64,000 nt of DNA from Micromonospora sonchi (GTDB taxonomy: Bacteria > Actinomycetota > Actinomycetes > Mycobacteriales > Micromonosporaceae): assembly GCF_014646235.1 (NCBI RefSeq), contig NZ_BMNB01000001.1, forward strand, positions 1 to 64,000, read 5' to 3'. Under the pieces are notes generated by a model. It worked only from the letters and a program-made list of their open reading frames with translations. It ran no database searches and was not told the origin of the DNA. This document shows, piece after piece, positions 16,886 through 25,803 of the stretch. Each line of letters begins with the position of its first letter. The first letter of the stretch is position 1. The position numbers were made by a program, and so were the translations under genes.

Positions 16886-17686
16886 GTGAACATTCGACGC
16901 TGGAGCGTGGGCCTCATCGCCGCCACGCTGCTCGTTCCTGGCGTGGCCGCCTGCAACTCCGGCACCGCCGACTCGCCCAACGCGTCCTCCTCCGAGTCGG
17001 CCGCTCCCGCCGACCCGAAGGAGGCGTTGATCGCCTCCACCAAGGGCCTGGCCGAGGGTAACTTCACGTTCACCCTCGCGGCCGACTCGATGACCGGCAC
17101 GGGCGTGTTCCACAAGCCCAGCAACAGCGCCCAGATGGCGATGAAGGTGAGCGCCGAGGGCTTCGCCATGGAATTCGAGCTCATCCAGATCCAGCCGGAC
17201 ACCTGGGTGAAGGTCGACCTGGGTGACCTGTTCGCCGGGATCCCGGGCATGGATGCGATCAAGGACAAGTACCAGCACCTCGACGCCACCAAGGCCGCCG
17301 GGAACAAGAACCTCGACCTGCTGAAGGACGGCACCGATCCGGCCGACGCGGCAGCAATGTTCAAGGGCGTCACCGACGTGCAGAAGACCGGCGAGGGCGC
17401 GTACAGCGGCAAGGTCGACCTCACCGCGGTGAAGGACTCGGTCGCCGCCGACGAGGACATGCTCAAGGGTCTGGGCGACCAGGCCAAGGAGATCCCGTTC
17501 ACCGCGAAGCTGGACGCCGAGGGCCGGCTGACCGAACTGGTCCTCTCCATGCCTGCGGCGGGCGAGATCAAGGCGCAGGAAATCAAGGTCACCTACGGCG
17601 ACTACGGCACCGCGACCGCCGCCGAGAAGCCGTCGGCGGACCAGGTCATCGACGCCAACGACCAGATCTACGACATGTTCAAGTAA
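16886..17686 (+). CDS. LppX/LprG-family lipoprotein (first of a tandem pair)
   Basis: A 266-residue exported lipoprotein with the lipobox at VAAC (cysteine about residue 23) and a Thr/Ser/Ala-rich linker, then a domain resembling mycobacterial LppX/LprA/LprF/LprG, which bind lipids in a hydrophobic pocket and carry them across the envelope. The GTG at 16886 follows GAAGAGAGAC. A TACGCT box at 16813-16818 may be the -10. A hairpin follows. The neighbour at 17858 is a paralogue with the same layout. Related proteins in Gram-positives without mycolic acids have no settled role. Confidence 0.82.
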   Translation: MNIRRWSVGLIAATLLVPGVAACNSGTADSPNASSSESAAPADPKEALIASTKGLAEGNFTFTLAADSMTGTGVFHKPSNSAQMAMKVSAEGFAMEFELIQIQPDTWVKVDLGDLFAGIPGMDAIKDKYQHLDATKAAGNKNLDLLKDGTDPADAAAMFKGVTDVQKTGEGAYSGKVDLTAVKDSVAADEDMLKGLGDQAKEIPFTAKLDAEGRLTELVLSMPAAGEIKAQEIKVTYGDYGTATAAEKPSADQVIDANDQIYDMFK

Positions 17687-17704
17687 ACGATCGGTGGTAC
17701 TCGA

Positions 17705-17731
17705 ACGGGGGCGGGCTCGGCTCGCCCCCGT
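17705..17731 (+). terminator. Hairpin terminator
   Basis: A perfect 9-bp stem (ACGGGGGCG / CGCCCCCGT) followed by TTCG, directly after the first lipoprotein gene. Confidence 0.75.
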
Positions 17732-17857
17732 TTCGTGTCCGTGGCTCCGCGTCAGGGCGGCGAGCCTGGCGGTGATTGCGCGAGCCGCTGGCAGGGAACA
17801 GGGGGAGGTGAGCCTCCGGCGCGTGCCGCGTCGGGTTGACCCTGCTGGGAGATATCG

Positions 17858-18700
17858 ATGAGCGTACGACGAATGAGCGCGGGCCTAATGGCCGCCGCGC
17901 TGCTCACGCCCGGAGCCGCCGCCTGCGCCGCCACCGGCGACGGTACAGCCGGGGCCACTGCCACACCGTCCGCCACCGCCACCGCTCCGGACGCCGACGC
18001 CGCTCCGGCCACCGACCTCAAGCAAGCGTTGCTGGATTCCACGCGGGAGATCAGCAACGGCAACTTCCGGTTCCGGATGTCCGGCGCCGGATCCACCGCC
18101 GAGGGGCAGGTGCACCAGCCGAGCCAGAGCGCTGAGCTGCGGGTACGCATCGGCGAACCGGGTGACGACCTGGCGATGACCCTCGACCTCGTCCACGCCC
18201 GGCCGGACAGCTGGGTCAAGCTGGACCTCAGCGGTGCGGCGGCGGACGGGGTGCCCGGGCGCGACAAGCTCAACCTCGGCAAGTACCAGCATCTCGACCA
18301 GAACCGCATCCGCGGCAACCGCAACATCGGCTTCGACTTCGACCGGGTCGACCCGGCCGGCAGCGAGCTGCTCACCCAGGCTGTCACCGAGGTACGGGTT
18401 ACCGGCGACGGCGCGTACGCCGGCACCATCGACGTGTCGAAGGCCGCCGAGGCCGGATCGCTCGACCAGGATCTGATCACCGTGCTCGGCGCACAGGCGA
18501 ACTCGGTGCCGTTCACCGCGACGACCGACGCGCAGGGGCGGCTCACCGAGTTGGTGCTTCAGCTGCCTGCCGCCGGTGAGACGGCGGCCCAGGAGATCCG
18601 GGTCACGTACCACGACTACGGCAACGCTACGGCCGCGCAGAAGCCCTCAGCCGACCAGGTCGTCGAGGCGCCGCCGGAGCTGTACAACCTGTTCGACTGA
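17858..18700 (+). CDS. LppX/LprG-family lipoprotein (second of a tandem pair)
   Basis: A 280-residue paralogue of the protein at 16886 with a signal peptide and lipobox at AAAC (cysteine about residue 23). The halves align by eye throughout: DSTREISNGNFRFR against ASTKGLAEGNFTFT, LGKYQHLDQNRIRGNRNIGF against the equivalent KYQHLDATKAAGNKNL region, and near-identical ends around YGNATAAQKPSADQV. This copy is more polar and richer in Arg and Asp. The ATG at 17858 is used; an internal ATG six codons on is possible. A terminator separates it from its sister, so the pair is regulated separately. Confidence 0.8.
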   Translation: MSVRRMSAGLMAAALLTPGAAACAATGDGTAGATATPSATATAPDADAAPATDLKQALLDSTREISNGNFRFRMSGAGSTAEGQVHQPSQSAELRVRIGEPGDDLAMTLDLVHARPDSWVKLDLSGAAADGVPGRDKLNLGKYQHLDQNRIRGNRNIGFDFDRVDPAGSELLTQAVTEVRVTGDGAYAGTIDVSKAAEAGSLDQDLITVLGAQANSVPFTATTDAQGRLTELVLQLPAAGETAAQEIRVTYHDYGNATAAQKPSADQVVEAPPELYNLFD

Positions 18701-18738
18701 GCGGTCGGCCCCGGGCACGCGACCCGGCACGGGCCGTG

Positions 18739-18841
18739 GCTCGTGCCGGGCTCAGCCCGTTGCGCTCGTGTCCCAGGCCCAACCCGTCGCGCTCGTGTCG
18801 GGCTCAGCCCGTCGTGCTCGTGTCTGGGCTCAGTCCGTTGC
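18739..18841. repeat. Four tandem copies of a 25-27 bp unit at the end of xseB
   Basis: Units at 18739-18763, 18764-18790, 18791-18815 and 18816-18841, each starting GCTCGTG and ending CCGTYG(C/T). The last unit contains the xseB stop codon and final codons, so the others look like copies of the gene's own 3' end extended into the intergenic space. Confidence 0.85.
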
Positions 18842-19051
18842 TTCCTGGCGGGCGGCGTCGAGGCGGGCCCGGGCACCGTCGAGCCAGCGTTGGCAGATCG
18901 CCGCCAGCGTCTCCCCGCGCTCCCAGAGCGTCAGCGACTCCTCCAGCGACGTGCCGCCGGTCTCCAGCCGCTCCACCACCGACGCGAGCTCGGCCCGGGC
19001 TTGTTCATAGCTGAGCCGCTCGTCCGGCCCGCCGCTCTCTCCATCACTCAT
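18830..19051 (-). CDS. xseB: Exodeoxyribonuclease VII small subunit
   Basis: With XseA it forms exonuclease VII, which degrades single-stranded DNA to short oligonucleotides. The 73-residue protein has the family core LSYEQARAELASVVERLETG, then SLEESLTLWERGETLAAICQ. The ATG at 19051 gives the normal size; the longer open frame runs into the hairpin element. It lies 363 bp downstream of xseA, unusually far for a pair that normally overlaps, because two hairpin elements sit between them. Its last codons are inside a tandem repeat array. Confidence 0.94.
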   Translation of the reverse strand: MSDGESGGPDERLSYEQARAELASVVERLETGGTSLEESLTLWERGETLAAICQRWLDGARARLDAARQEATD

Positions 19052-19102
19052 CACCCCCATCTCAACACACCCGCCGCCCCACCCTGCCCGCCCCACACCC
19101 GC

Positions 19103-19170
19103 GATCTTGCACTTCTGGTCGCCGATTCGCGCTCTCTGTCCACATTCGTCCCGACAAAAAGTGCAAGATC
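19103..19170. repeat. 68-bp hairpin element, copy B
   Basis: Begins GATCTTGCAC and ends GTGCAAGATC. Its right arm (CGACAAAAAG) is the complement of the left arm of copy A, so it is inserted in the opposite orientation. The flanks CCGC/GCGG extend the stem by four pairs. Confidence 0.85.
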
Positions 19171-19239
19171 GCGGTCTCTTCGAGCGCCTCGTGTGCGTGA
19201 AGACCGGCAGCGGCGCGCAACGCCCGCGCCCGCGCACTT

Positions 19240-19316
19240 ATGATCACGCTCGTTCCAGGATCGAGTGGCCTCGAATGGCGTTGGATACCACCCGATCGTT
19301 GAACGAGCACGATCAT
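19240..19316. repeat. Large imperfect inverted repeat
   Basis: Arms 19240-19268 and 19288-19316 (29 bases each) pair with about six mismatches around a 19-base loop. The ends read ATGATCACGC and, on the opposite strand, ATGATCGTGC. Confidence 0.75.
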
Positions 19317-19414
19317 GCCGGTCGGCCCGCATCCGGGTTGGCCAATCGGTGTCGGGGCCAGCCCCGCATGCCCCAACCCCGCTGGGGCGTGCCGTGGCGA
19401 CAGGCGGGTGGGGG

Positions 19415-20647
19415 TCAGGTGTTGACGGTGGCGGAGAGTTCGCCTTGGGCCAGGCGCAGCCGTAGCGGGTCGCCGGGGGTGACCTCGGTTGCAGCGCGGA
19501 CGACGTGGCCGTCAGGGCGTTGCACGATGGCGTAGCCGCGGTCGAGGGTGGCGGCCGGTGACAGCGCGCGGAGCCGGGCGAGGGTGTGTCGCAGCTCGTC
19601 GTCGGCGGCGCCGAGCCGGTGAGTCAGGCAGCGCTCGGCGCGCTGGCGCAGGGCGGCCAGGTCGCCGGCTCGCTGCTCGATCATCAGCTGCGGACGGGCC
19701 AGCACCGGCCGCGAGCGCAGCGCGTCGATCCGGTGTGTCTCGCGGTCGACCAGGTTGTGCACGGCCCGGTGCAGCCGGTGCCGGGCCTGGTTGATGAGGC
19801 GCAGTTCCTCGGCCAGGTCGGGTACCACCCGCTTGGCGGCGTCGGTGGGCGTCGACGCGCGTACGTCGGCCACGTAGTCGACCAGCGGTGCGTCCGTCTC
19901 GTGGCCGATCGCGCTGACCACCGGCGTGCGGCAGGCGTACACGGCCCGGCACAGTGCCTCGTCGGAGAAGGGAAGCAGGTCCTCGATGCCGCCCCCGCCC
20001 CGGGCCAGGATGATCACGTCGATGCTCGGGTCGGCGTCGAGCACCTTGAGCGCGTCCACGATCTGTGGCACGGCACCCGGGCCCTGGACGGCCACGTTCA
20101 CGGTCCGGAACTCCACCGCCGGCCAGCGGCGGCGAGCGTTGGTCAACACGTCCCGTTCGGCGGCGCTGGCCCGGCCGGTGATCAGCCCGATCCGCTGTGG
20201 CAGGAACGGTGGCCGGCGCTTGCGGGCCCGGTCGAAGAGTCCCTCGGCGGCGAGCAGCTTCTTGAGTTTTTCCAGCCGGGCCAGCAGTTCCCCGAGGCCG
20301 ACCTGGCGGATCTCGTCGGCGCGCAGGCTGAGCGTGCCCCGGGCCGCGTAGAACTCGGGCTTGGCGTGCAGCACGACGCGGGCGCCCTCGCGCAGTTCGG
20401 GGGCGCCGGCATCGAGCACGTCCCGGTTGGTGGTGACGGTGAGGCTCAGCTCGGCCGACGGGTCGCGCAGGGTCAGGAAGACGGTGCTCGCTCCGGGCCG
20501 GCGGCTGATCTGCGCCACCTGCCCGTCGACCCAGACCCAGCCCAGCCGTGCCACCCAGGCGCCGATCTTCTGGCTGACCACGCGCACCGGCCAGGGCTCC
20601 TCCGAGGTGCTCGGCGCCGTCCCCGCCCCTGACCCACCCGCATTCAT
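19415..20647 (-). CDS. xseA: Exodeoxyribonuclease VII large subunit
   Basis: Catalytic subunit of exonuclease VII. The 410-residue protein has an N-terminal OB-fold ([20 protein letters not shown], about residues 19-38) and the exonuclease domain with [16 protein letters not shown] (about residue 152), [15 protein letters not shown] (about residue 215) and [17 protein letters not shown] (about residue 245), all hallmarks of XseA. The ATG at 20647 is supported by TAGGGT six bases upstream. It is divergent from ispH, with a 23-bp perfect inverted repeat between the two promoters. Confidence 0.96.
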   Translation of the reverse strand: MNAGGSGAGTAPSTSEEPWPVRVVSQKIGAWVARLGWVWVDGQVAQISRRPGASTVFLTLRDPSAELSLTVTTNRDVLDAGAPELREGARVVLHAKPEFYAARGTLSLRADEIRQVGLGELLARLEKLKKLLAAEGLFDRARKRRPPFLPQRIGLITGRASAAERDVLTNARRRWPAVEFRTVNVAVQGPGAVPQIVDALKVLDADPSIDVIILARGGGGIEDLLPFSDEALCRAVYACRTPVVSAIGHETDAPLVDYVADVRASTPTDAAKRVVPDLAEELRLINQARHRLHRAVHNLVDRETHRIDALRSRPVLARPQLMIEQRAGDLAALRQRAERCLTHRLGAADDELRHTLARLRALSPAATLDRGYAIVQRPDGHVVRAATEVTPGDPLRLRLAQGELSATVNT

Positions 20648-20653
20648 CCCTCC

Positions 20654-20659
20654 ACCCTA
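20654..20659 (-). promoter_or_regulatory. -10 box of xseA (leaderless)
   Basis: TAGGGT on the minus strand, six bases before the ATG at 20647; the spacer GGAGGG could also serve as a ribosome binding site. Confidence 0.55.
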
Positions 20660-20696
20660 AGCCCCACCCCGCCCTCGTCCTGCCCACAGCTCCTTC

Positions 20697-20759
20697 CGTT
20701 GATCATGAGGTTGACGGCACTGTGGAGATCAACCACTGCCGTCAACCTCATGATCAACG
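20697..20759. repeat. Perfect 23-bp inverted repeat between xseA and ispH
   Basis: Arms 20697-20719 and 20737-20759, no mismatch, 17-base loop; tips CGTTGATCATG. It occupies the middle of the divergent promoter region, between the xseA -10 (20654-20659) and the ispH -10 (20791-20796). Confidence 0.85.
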
Positions 20760-20790
20760 GGGAGACCTGGGGGTTCGCGGTGGGCCCGCG

Positions 20791-20796
20791 TAGGAT
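20791..20796 (+). promoter_or_regulatory. -10 box of ispH (leaderless)
   Basis: TAGGAT followed by six bases and the GTG at 20803. Confidence 0.6.
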
Positions 20797-20802
20797 GAGG
20801 GG

Positions 20803-21780
20803 GTGACGACTTCCGGTACCGGCAAGCGCGTGCTCCTGGCCAAGCCCCGCGGTTACTGCGCGGGCGTCGACCGGGCGGTGCAGACCGTCGAGGAGGCCCT
20901 CAAGCTCTACGGCGTACCCATCTACGTCCGCAAGCAGATCGTGCACAACAAGCACGTGGTGCAGACGCTGGAGGCCAAGGGTGCGATCTTCGTGGAGGAG
21001 AACGAGGAGGTGCCCGAGGGCGCCACGGTGATCTTCTCCGCGCACGGTGTGGCACCCGAGGTCCACGAGCAGGCGAAGCAGCGGTCGCTGAAGGCGATCG
21101 ACGCGACCTGCCCCCTGGTGACGAAGGTGCACCAGGAGGCGAAGCGGTTCGCCGCCGAGGACTACGACATTCTGCTCATCGGTCACGAGGGTCACGAGGA
21201 GGTCATCGGCACCTCGGGCGAGGCACCGGAGCACATTCAGCTGGTGGACGGCCCGGAAGACGTCGACCGGATCACCGTGCGGGACCCGAACAAGGTCGTC
21301 TGGTTGTCGCAGACCACGCTGTCGGTGGACGAGACGATGGAGACGGTGGCCCGGCTCAAGAAGCGGCTGCCGATGCTCGAGTCGCCGCCGAGTGACGACA
21401 TCTGCTACGCCACCAGCAACCGGCAGTACGTGGTCAAGGAGATCGCGGCGGAGTGCGACGTGGTGATCGTCGTCGGCTCGCGCAACTCGTCCAACTCCGT
21501 ACGGCTGGTGGAGGTGGCCCTGGACGCCGGGGCCCGCGCCGGGCACCTGGTCGACTTCGCCGACGAGATCGACGATGCCTGGCTGGCCGAGGCGCGGACG
21601 GTGGGGCTCACCTCGGGTGCGAGCGTGCCGGAGGATCTGGTCCAGGAGGTGCTGACGCATCTCGCCCAGCGCGGTTTCACCGACGTGGAGGAAGTGGTGA
21701 CCGCCAACGAGCGGCTCACCTTCTCGCTGCCGCAGGAGCTCAGGCGCGACATGAAGGCCGCCGAGGCGGCCCGCGCCTGA
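20803..21780 (+). CDS. ispH: 4-hydroxy-3-methylbut-2-enyl diphosphate reductase
   Basis: Last enzyme of the MEP pathway; a [4Fe-4S] protein that turns HMBPP into IPP and DMAPP. The three cluster cysteines are in [10 protein letters not shown] (Cys about residue 19), [11 protein letters not shown] (about 103) and [11 protein letters not shown] (about 201); the active-site Glu/Thr region [11 protein letters not shown] follows. At 325 residues the length is normal. The GTG start is fixed by a TAGGAT box six bases upstream. The xseB-xseA-ispH arrangement is conserved in actinobacteria. Confidence 0.97.
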   Translation: MTTSGTGKRVLLAKPRGYCAGVDRAVQTVEEALKLYGVPIYVRKQIVHNKHVVQTLEAKGAIFVEENEEVPEGATVIFSAHGVAPEVHEQAKQRSLKAIDATCPLVTKVHQEAKRFAAEDYDILLIGHEGHEEVIGTSGEAPEHIQLVDGPEDVDRITVRDPNKVVWLSQTTLSVDETMETVARLKKRLPMLESPPSDDICYATSNRQYVVKEIAAECDVVIVVGSRNSSNSVRLVEVALDAGARAGHLVDFADEIDDAWLAEARTVGLTSGASVPEDLVQEVLTHLAQRGFTDVEEVVTANERLTFSLPQELRRDMKAAEAARA

Positions 21781-21831
21781 TCAGCCTCGCCGAATGGGAA
21801 CGATTGACCGGCCCAACACGTCAGAGCAGGC

Positions 21832-22269
21832 ATGAGGACCCTTCGGATCGCCGCCGCTGCGCTGCTCGTCTGCACAGCGCTCGTCGCCTGCGCCGGTCAG
21901 GACGCCGGGAACGACTTCGCCACCCCGACGGGAGCACCCGTGACCGAGCTGCCCACCCCGGATCCGACCGGCCCCGTCGTGTCGCCCACCGACCCGGTTG
22001 ACCCGACCGCGCCGCTCAGCCGGCCCGGGAAGCGTCCGGGTGGCCCACCGATGCCGACGGCGACCAGCGAGCTGACCCTGACCGGCCGGATCGAGGCCGG
22101 TGTCGAGCCCGGCTGCCTGCTGCTCGACGGGTACCTGCTGCTCGGCGGCCCCCGCGAGGTGCTGACCGCCGGCGCTACGGTGACGGTGACCGGCCGACCC
22201 GCGCCGGGCATGCTCACCACCTGCCAGCAGGGCACTCCGTTCCAGGTGGAATCCGCCAAGCGCGCCTGA
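21832..22269 (+). CDS. Small lipoprotein of unknown function
   Basis: A 145-residue protein with a signal peptide and lipobox LVAC (cysteine about residue 20), a Pro/Thr/Asp-rich linker of about 45 residues, then a compact domain beginning ELTLTGRIEAGVEPGCLLLD. That segment, with its two further cysteines and TVTVTGRPAPG, resembles small OB-like domains. It follows ispH by 51 bp and may share its transcript. A bidirectional hairpin separates it from the convergent subtilase gene. Confidence 0.75.
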   Translation: MRTLRIAAAALLVCTALVACAGQDAGNDFATPTGAPVTELPTPDPTGPVVSPTDPVDPTAPLSRPGKRPGGPPMPTATSELTLTGRIEAGVEPGCLLLDGYLLLGGPREVLTAGATVTVTGRPAPGMLTTCQQGTPFQVESAKRA

Positions 22270-22323
22270 CCGGCTGACCCCGCTGGACTGCGGGAGGGCC
22301 AGGGCTACCTCGACGGACAAAAA

Positions 22324-22359
22324 GGGAGCCCGCCCCCGGAGATCCGGGGACGGGCTCCC
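22324..22359. terminator. Bidirectional hairpin between convergent genes
   Basis: GGGAGCCCG pairs with CGGGCTCCC, with a second inner stem of C/G runs, preceded by a run of A on the plus strand (U-tract for the minus-strand transcript). It serves both the small lipoprotein gene and the subtilase gene. Confidence 0.8.
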
Positions 22360-22379
22360 TGTGTGCGGTGCAGGTGGTG

Positions 22380-25300
22380 TCAGTTCACCGCGCCGATGGA
22401 GACGGTGCCACGACCGACGACCGCGCCCTCGGTGGTCACCACGGCCAGCTCACCTGCGAGCTTCCGGCCCGCGACCGGGGCGGACTGGGCGGTCACCGTA
22501 CCCGAGATGGCGCCGGTGGCCCCGTGCACCAGGGTGGCGGTGCCGCTCGACGCCGTGAGCGTGCCAAGCGCCGGGGACGAGTACGAGTCCTGGTAGTCGT
22601 ACTCGGTGCTGCCGCCGGCACCGTCCACCGAGTACGCGTCCACGAGAATCCGGTACGTGCCTGCTACCGGGTTGTTGAGGGTTACCGACTCTTCCGAGCC
22701 GCCGCTGGCGGACCAGGCGATCGGATCGGACAGCCCGGCCCGGTAGATGAACAGGTCCAGGTCGGAGCTGGCGTTCGACGGGTTGCCGATGCGAGCGGTG
22801 AAGCTGCTCGCCCCCGCCGGCACCTCGACGACGTACTCCTGCTGGGCCAGCTCGACGATGGTCGGCCGCTCGGCGTGCACGCTGGACAGCGGGCCGCCGC
22901 GCCCGGTCACCGAGACCGGACCGAAGGTGTTCTTCAGCGACCAGGTCACCGGGCTCGGGGAGCCGGCGGTGACCGTCGGCAGCTCGACCACGGCCGGGTC
23001 GACCGCGACGCCCTGGACCCGCGCCTGAAGCTGGAACGGGTTGTTCAGCGCCGGCGAGGTCCGCCGCGACTCCACCTCGATCTCCCAGACACCCGGCATC
23101 GGGTTGGCGTAGTCGCGCTCGAACGAGTCGCAGACGACCGTGCTGGCGAAGTTGGTGAAGCAGGCCAGGCTGGAGGTGCTCTCCACCGGAACGCCCCACG
23201 GGTTGATCGCGATGAAGCGGGTCTGCGACCCGGTGGCGATGCCGGAGAGGTTCACCTGGAGCGCACCGGCGCCCGGCGGGACCGTCACGAAGTACGACGT
23301 GGTGCTGTTCCGGTCCACCGAGCCGCGCTCGGAGTACGCGAAGCTGGGCTTGCTGACGTCGTTCGAGGCCACCACCACGGCGGAGACCTCGAAGTCGATC
23401 GTGTTGGTGGCCGGGTCGTCGACGGTCACGATGGTGCTGTGCGCGCCCGCCGTCTTCGGCTTGGCGGTGACCGTGACGGTGACGGCCTTGTTCAGCGGCA
23501 GCGTGACGTTCTTCGGCGCCGAGAAGGTGCCGTTGTTGCCGCGCAGGCCGATGTTGTGCTTGATGTTGCCGGCCGGGCCGCTGGTCCGGGTCAGCGTGAC
23601 CTGGTACGACTTCGACTGGTTGACCTTGTGGCCGCCGTCGGCGGAACCGCAGCGGTTGTAGACACCGGTGCCACGGTGCGGGGTGGCCAGCTGGTCGGAG
23701 AGCACCGTGCAGACCGGGGCGTCCGAGGTGTAATCGTTGGGCTCCACGCTCTTGCGCAGCAGCTTCCAGGCGGCCGGCACGTCGAACATTCCGTAGCCCT
23801 GGGCGTACGTCGGGGTGTCGGCGATCGGCTTGGCCGAGCTGTAGATGGCCCGACGCAGCGCGGCCGGGGTGATTCCCTGGTCGGTCGCCCGGCCGGCGGA
23901 GAGCAGCAGCGCGGCGCCGCCGGTGGCCTGCGGGGAGGCCATTGAGGTGCCGTTGAACATGCTGTAGCCCGGCGGCAGCGGGTAGCCGGCCTCGGCGACC
24001 GGGCTGCCGGCCTGCCAGACCGGGGTGGTGGAGATCGCCGAACCCGGTGCGGCGATGTTCGGCTTGGCGCCGCCGTCCTCACGCGGGCCGCGCGAGGAGA
24101 AGTTGAACAAGGCGTTCTTCTTCTTGACCGCCGAGCCGTAGTTGGCCAGCCAGGTGTCCTTGCTGACGCTCGCCGCCACGCTGACCACGTTGCTCGAGGC
24201 GGACGGGTCGCCGATGGTGTTCACGCCCGGGCCGGAGTTGCCGGCCGAGATGAACATCTGCACCCCGTACGTGGTGATCAGGTTGTTGTAGAGGGTGGCG
24301 CGGGCGTTGTTGCCGTCGTTGAGCGCCGGCAGGCCACCGATCGACATGTTGATGACGTCGACCCCACGGTTGATCACCAGGTCGGCCATGCCGGTGGTGA
24401 GCGCGGCGTACGTGCAGCCACCACCCCACGAGCAGGCCCGGGAGGAAACCAACTTGGCGCCGGGGGCGACACCGTTGAACGCGCTGTTGCCCAGCATGCT
24501 GTTGGCGGCGGTGATGCCGGCGACGTGCGTGCCGTGCGCGCTCTCGATGATGCCGATGTTGACGTAGTCGACCAGACCCGGGCCGCGGAGCGGCGTGGTG
24601 TCGACGTTCTTGCGGTACTCGACCACGAACGACATCCGCTCCGCCACCGGCGTCGCCGGGTTGTCGGTGCCGAGGTAGCCGACGTCGAACTTCTCCTTGT
24701 ACGGCCGCATCACGGCCTCGTCGGTGAAGTCACCGTCCTGGTCGGTGTCGACCCAGATGTTGTTGGTCGCCGGGTCGAAGAGGATGCCCCACCGGTCGGT
24801 CTTGTCACCGTCGCGGTTGACGTCACCGGCCGGCTCGCTCCGCTCGGTGATCGACTCGCTGAACAGGTTGAACCGGTAGGTGCCCGCCGGGGCGGTCCAG
24901 GTGCGACCCGCCTCGGTGAAGGAAGGGCCCGTCACCTGGGTGATCATCGGGCGCCAGGTGGCGTCCTCGAACGGATCGGTGGCGGTGACCCAGTCGACGA
25001 TCTTCCGCTCGCCGGTGGTGGTCTTCTGCAGCGCGGGGTGCTCCAGGTCCACACCGGAGTCCATGATGCCGATGGTGACGCCGCGGCCGTCCCACTTGGG
25101 GTTCTGCTTGACGAACTTGACCGCAGCGATCTCGCCGGTCGGCATGTACGGGTTGTCGGCGGGCGTCTTGGCGCCCGGGCCGCTGAGGGTGCTGGCCTGC
25201 TTCTCGGCCTTCTTGCCGCCGGCGACGACCTCCGGCTTCGGGTCGGGTAGCTGGATCTTCTCGTCCAGGTCGACCGCGGCGACGCCGGGCAGGGTGGCGG

Positions 25301-25652
25301 CCTTCAGCGCCTTGCTGGTCGGCACCTTGGCCAGCACGTAGCCGATGGTGTCGTAGCGTTCGCTGACCGCGGCGCCGAGGTCCTTGAGGTCGCCCTCGAC
25401 CTCCTTCGCCTTGCCCTTCTCGGTGGCGACGATCATCGTGACGGTGGGAGCGTTCTTCGCCTCCGCCTCGGCGAGCAGCTTGGCGTCGTGCTGACCGAGC
25501 GCCTCGGCGGGGGTGACCTGCGCGGGGTCGGAGCCGGCGGGAGCGGCGCTTGCGGTGGCGGCACCGCCCGCCACGGTCACGGCGCTGGCCGCCATGACCG
25601 AGGCGAAGAGCGCGGCGGAGGTACGCCGGCTCAGGTTTCGGGGTTTACTCAC
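22380..25652 (-). CDS. Secreted subtilisin-like serine protease (S8), 1090 residues
   Basis: Exported protease with a signal peptide (cleavage near residue 36, after ATASA), an inhibitor-I9-like propeptide region (about residues 55-130), then the S8 domain. The catalytic triad is visible: Asp in GIMDSGVDLEHPA (about residue 197), His in SAHGTHVAGITA (about 374) and Ser in GTSMASPQATGG (about 567). About 170 residues, including DVNRDGDKTD and DTDQDGDFTD calcium-type loops, are inserted between Asp and His. The last 450 residues are beta-rich modules likely to bind or shape substrate. The GTG start follows GGAGGAAAG. The terminator downstream suggests a single-gene transcript. Confidence 0.95.
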   Translation of the reverse strand: MSKPRNLSRRTSAALFASVMAASAVTVAGGAATASAAPAGSDPAQVTPAEALGQHDAKLLAEAEAKNAPTVTMIVATEKGKAKEVEGDLKDLGAAVSERYDTIGYVLAKVPTSKALKAATLPGVAAVDLDEKIQLPDPKPEVVAGGKKAEKQASTLSGPGAKTPADNPYMPTGEIAAVKFVKQNPKWDGRGVTIGIMDSGVDLEHPALQKTTTGERKIVDWVTATDPFEDATWRPMITQVTGPSFTEAGRTWTAPAGTYRFNLFSESITERSEPAGDVNRDGDKTDRWGILFDPATNNIWVDTDQDGDFTDEAVMRPYKEKFDVGYLGTDNPATPVAERMSFVVEYRKNVDTTPLRGPGLVDYVNIGIIESAHGTHVAGITAANSMLGNSAFNGVAPGAKLVSSRACSWGGGCTYAALTTGMADLVINRGVDVINMSIGGLPALNDGNNARATLYNNLITTYGVQMFISAGNSGPGVNTIGDPSASSNVVSVAASVSKDTWLANYGSAVKKKNALFNFSSRGPREDGGAKPNIAAPGSAISTTPVWQAGSPVAEAGYPLPPGYSMFNGTSMASPQATGGAALLLSAGRATDQGITPAALRRAIYSSAKPIADTPTYAQGYGMFDVPAAWKLLRKSVEPNDYTSDAPVCTVLSDQLATPHRGTGVYNRCGSADGGHKVNQSKSYQVTLTRTSGPAGNIKHNIGLRGNNGTFSAPKNVTLPLNKAVTVTVTAKPKTAGAHSTIVTVDDPATNTIDFEVSAVVVASNDVSKPSFAYSERGSVDRNSTTSYFVTVPPGAGALQVNLSGIATGSQTRFIAINPWGVPVESTSSLACFTNFASTVVCDSFERDYANPMPGVWEIEVESRRTSPALNNPFQLQARVQGVAVDPAVVELPTVTAGSPSPVTWSLKNTFGPVSVTGRGGPLSSVHAERPTIVELAQQEYVVEVPAGASSFTARIGNPSNASSDLDLFIYRAGLSDPIAWSASGGSEESVTLNNPVAGTYRILVDAYSVDGAGGSTEYDYQDSYSSPALGTLTASSGTATLVHGATGAISGTVTAQSAPVAGRKLAGELAVVTTEGAVVGRGTVSIGAVN

Positions 25653-25803
25653 GTTCTCTTTCCTCCAGAGAACTCAGGCACCCTCCAGATGCAGGGCACG
25701 CGTCAGCGAAATCCTTCGGGTGCCGACCGCCGATGTCACTACCGACCGGTACGTTGTGACCATCTCGTGATATGCGTGATGCGTACTGTCACATATCCGC
25801 CGG

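Larger units (their letters stand above)
19052..19414. other. 363-bp gap between xseA and xseB holding two hairpin elements
   Basis: Contains the 68-bp element copy B (19103-19170) and a separate large imperfect inverted repeat (19240-19316). No gene is apparent. The elements appear to have separated two genes that are normally coupled. Confidence 0.75.
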
